A stretch of 64,000 nt of DNA from Cylindrospermum sp. NIES-4074. Lineage in GTDB: Bacteria; Cyanobacteriota; Cyanobacteriia; Cyanobacteriales; Nostocaceae. The notes beneath the pieces were generated by a model. The model did no database searches, was not told the DNA's origin, and worked only from the letters and a program-made list of their open reading frames with translations. The translations under genes and the position numbers were made by a program. Position 1 is the first letter of the stretch. Every line of letters starts with the position of its first letter. The stretch covers positions 5,047,677 to 5,111,676 of the forward strand of contig AP018269.1 of the NCBI GenBank assembly GCA_003994795.1, in the 5' to 3' direction. Below are positions 63,475 through 64,000 of this stretch, in pieces.

Positions 63475-64000
63475 TGTACAGTATATCTGGTGTGAGGATT
63501 TTCAGGCATCAACCCACGGCATTGGTATTCATTTCACCGTAGCTGGAAACGCAGTTTTACCAAAAAAATATCTGAAAGTAGCTAATTTTAGAGTATAATT
63601 ATAGGCTAACAGTGTAAATTTCAGGTTTGTCTATGATTGAATTTTCCTTAAATGGATTTTTGTCAGAGGTTTATTAAAGAGAATTAGCACTGGTTGGTTC
63701 ATGGGAATTGAAGAATTATTTCTACCATTTCGTGAAGAATTATTAAAAATAGCTATCAAACACAGCGCTAATAACAATACCTTCGCCAATTTTGAAAAGT
63801 AATGTGATGACGCTCTAACAATGAACTCTCCTTAGCCTATGGCTTGGCAAAAATCACAAGTCTTGAAAATTAAGTGGGATTTTTACGCAAGTAATTTTTA
63901 TTGTGTTATTGGCAGTATAGAGGTTTTGAGAGTTTGTCATGATAAATAAACCAGCAAATTTTTTGTCGGCTCCCAATTTGGCAAAGGTATTGTTAAATAG
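63475..64000. other. AT-rich terminal region, possible fragments
   Basis: 526 bp without an intact gene. A short open frame at 63701 is listed separately. From 63938 an ATG opens MINKPANFLSAPNLAKVLLN to the right edge, possibly the start of a gene that continues outside; too short to identify. Confidence 0.5.
63701..63802 (+). pseudogene. Possible N-terminal relic of an MNT-type nucleotidyltransferase
   Basis: 33-residue frame reading MGIEELFLPFREELLKIAIKHSANN. It resembles the first 25 residues of minimal nucleotidyltransferase antitoxins, which open with REEIL(K/R)IAxKHGAxNVRVFGS; here the GSxxRG motif is lost and a stop follows. Weak evidence from resemblance alone. Confidence 0.35.

Overview
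The window looks like chromosome from a filamentous, probably heterocyst-forming cyanobacterium (Nostoc/Anabaena group). The grounds are the cytochrome b6f genes petB and petD, a CpcS/CpeS-type phycobilin lyase, a primary-like group 2 sigma factor, very frequent HIP1-type GCGATCGC octamers, heptamer STRR repeats, and a heavy load of short palindromic or MITE-like repeats typical of that group. No rRNA, tRNA or CRISPR array was seen.

Layout. 1-3.9 kb: 3' end of a membrane protein gene, a serine recombinase with a degenerate catalytic domain, an orphan YgiT-type zinc-finger antitoxin, a VOC protein and a small membrane protein. 4-8.4 kb: a large CHAT protease-STAND NTPase-TPR protein with an array of 21-bp hairpin repeats just upstream. 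8.4-17.9 kb: SDR, deoxyhypusine-synthase-like enzyme, a broken nuclease toxin with a probable immunity gene, cobO, exported protein, sigma factor, HerA-like ATPase, GST. 18.3-23.2 kb: fasciclin protein, SGNH-like protein, pentapeptide protein, small Cys-rich exported protein, then 1.5 kb of AT-rich DNA with hairpins. 23.3-28.1 kb: a B12 operon cobG-cobH-cobI-cobJ (with a CbiG domain fused to CobJ) behind a cobalamin riboswitch. 28.1-39.1 kb: repeats, an Rpn-family remnant, an orphan two-module NRPS with thioesterase, and a seven-repeat SdrD-B-like surface protein. 39.7-43.2 kb: more B12 genes (cobL, cobK, a DUF1636 protein) with a Uma2 nuclease gene. 43.3-53.3 kb: NACHT-pentapeptide NTPase, beta-barrel protein, RDD-pentapeptide membrane protein, an IS630/Tc1-type insertion sequence and a GT4 glycosyltransferase. 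53.8-63.5 kb: housekeeping genes: anti-sigma kinase, petD, petB, ctpA, MBL hydrolase, site-2 protease, CpcS lyase with a HEAT partner, DUF892 ferritin-like protein.

Functional themes. Eight genes belong to cobalamin biosynthesis or are usually associated with it (cobG, H, I, J, L, K, O and DUF1636); only the cobG operon has a visible riboswitch. Two large NLR-like proteins (CHAT-STAND-TPR and NACHT-pentapeptide), an orphan antitoxin, a toxin/immunity relic, a Uma2 nuclease and fragments of Rpn and possibly MNT genes make the left and middle parts look like conflict or defence DNA embedded in housekeeping sequence.

The most interesting signals are: (a) a CHAT protease-STAND protein facing a small two-helix membrane protein that could be its substrate or effector; (b) short palindromic repeats inserted in frame in cobG, the CHAT gene and probably the NRPS gene; (c) nested MITEs with TA target duplications beside a DD34E IS630 element of the kind that could mobilise them; (d) a possible three-way-junction RNA leader upstream of the site-2 protease gene; (e) a nuclease-toxin gene split by a small repeat between two near-identical 21-bp copies. 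All assignments rest on reading the sequence and remembered family features; no database search was run.
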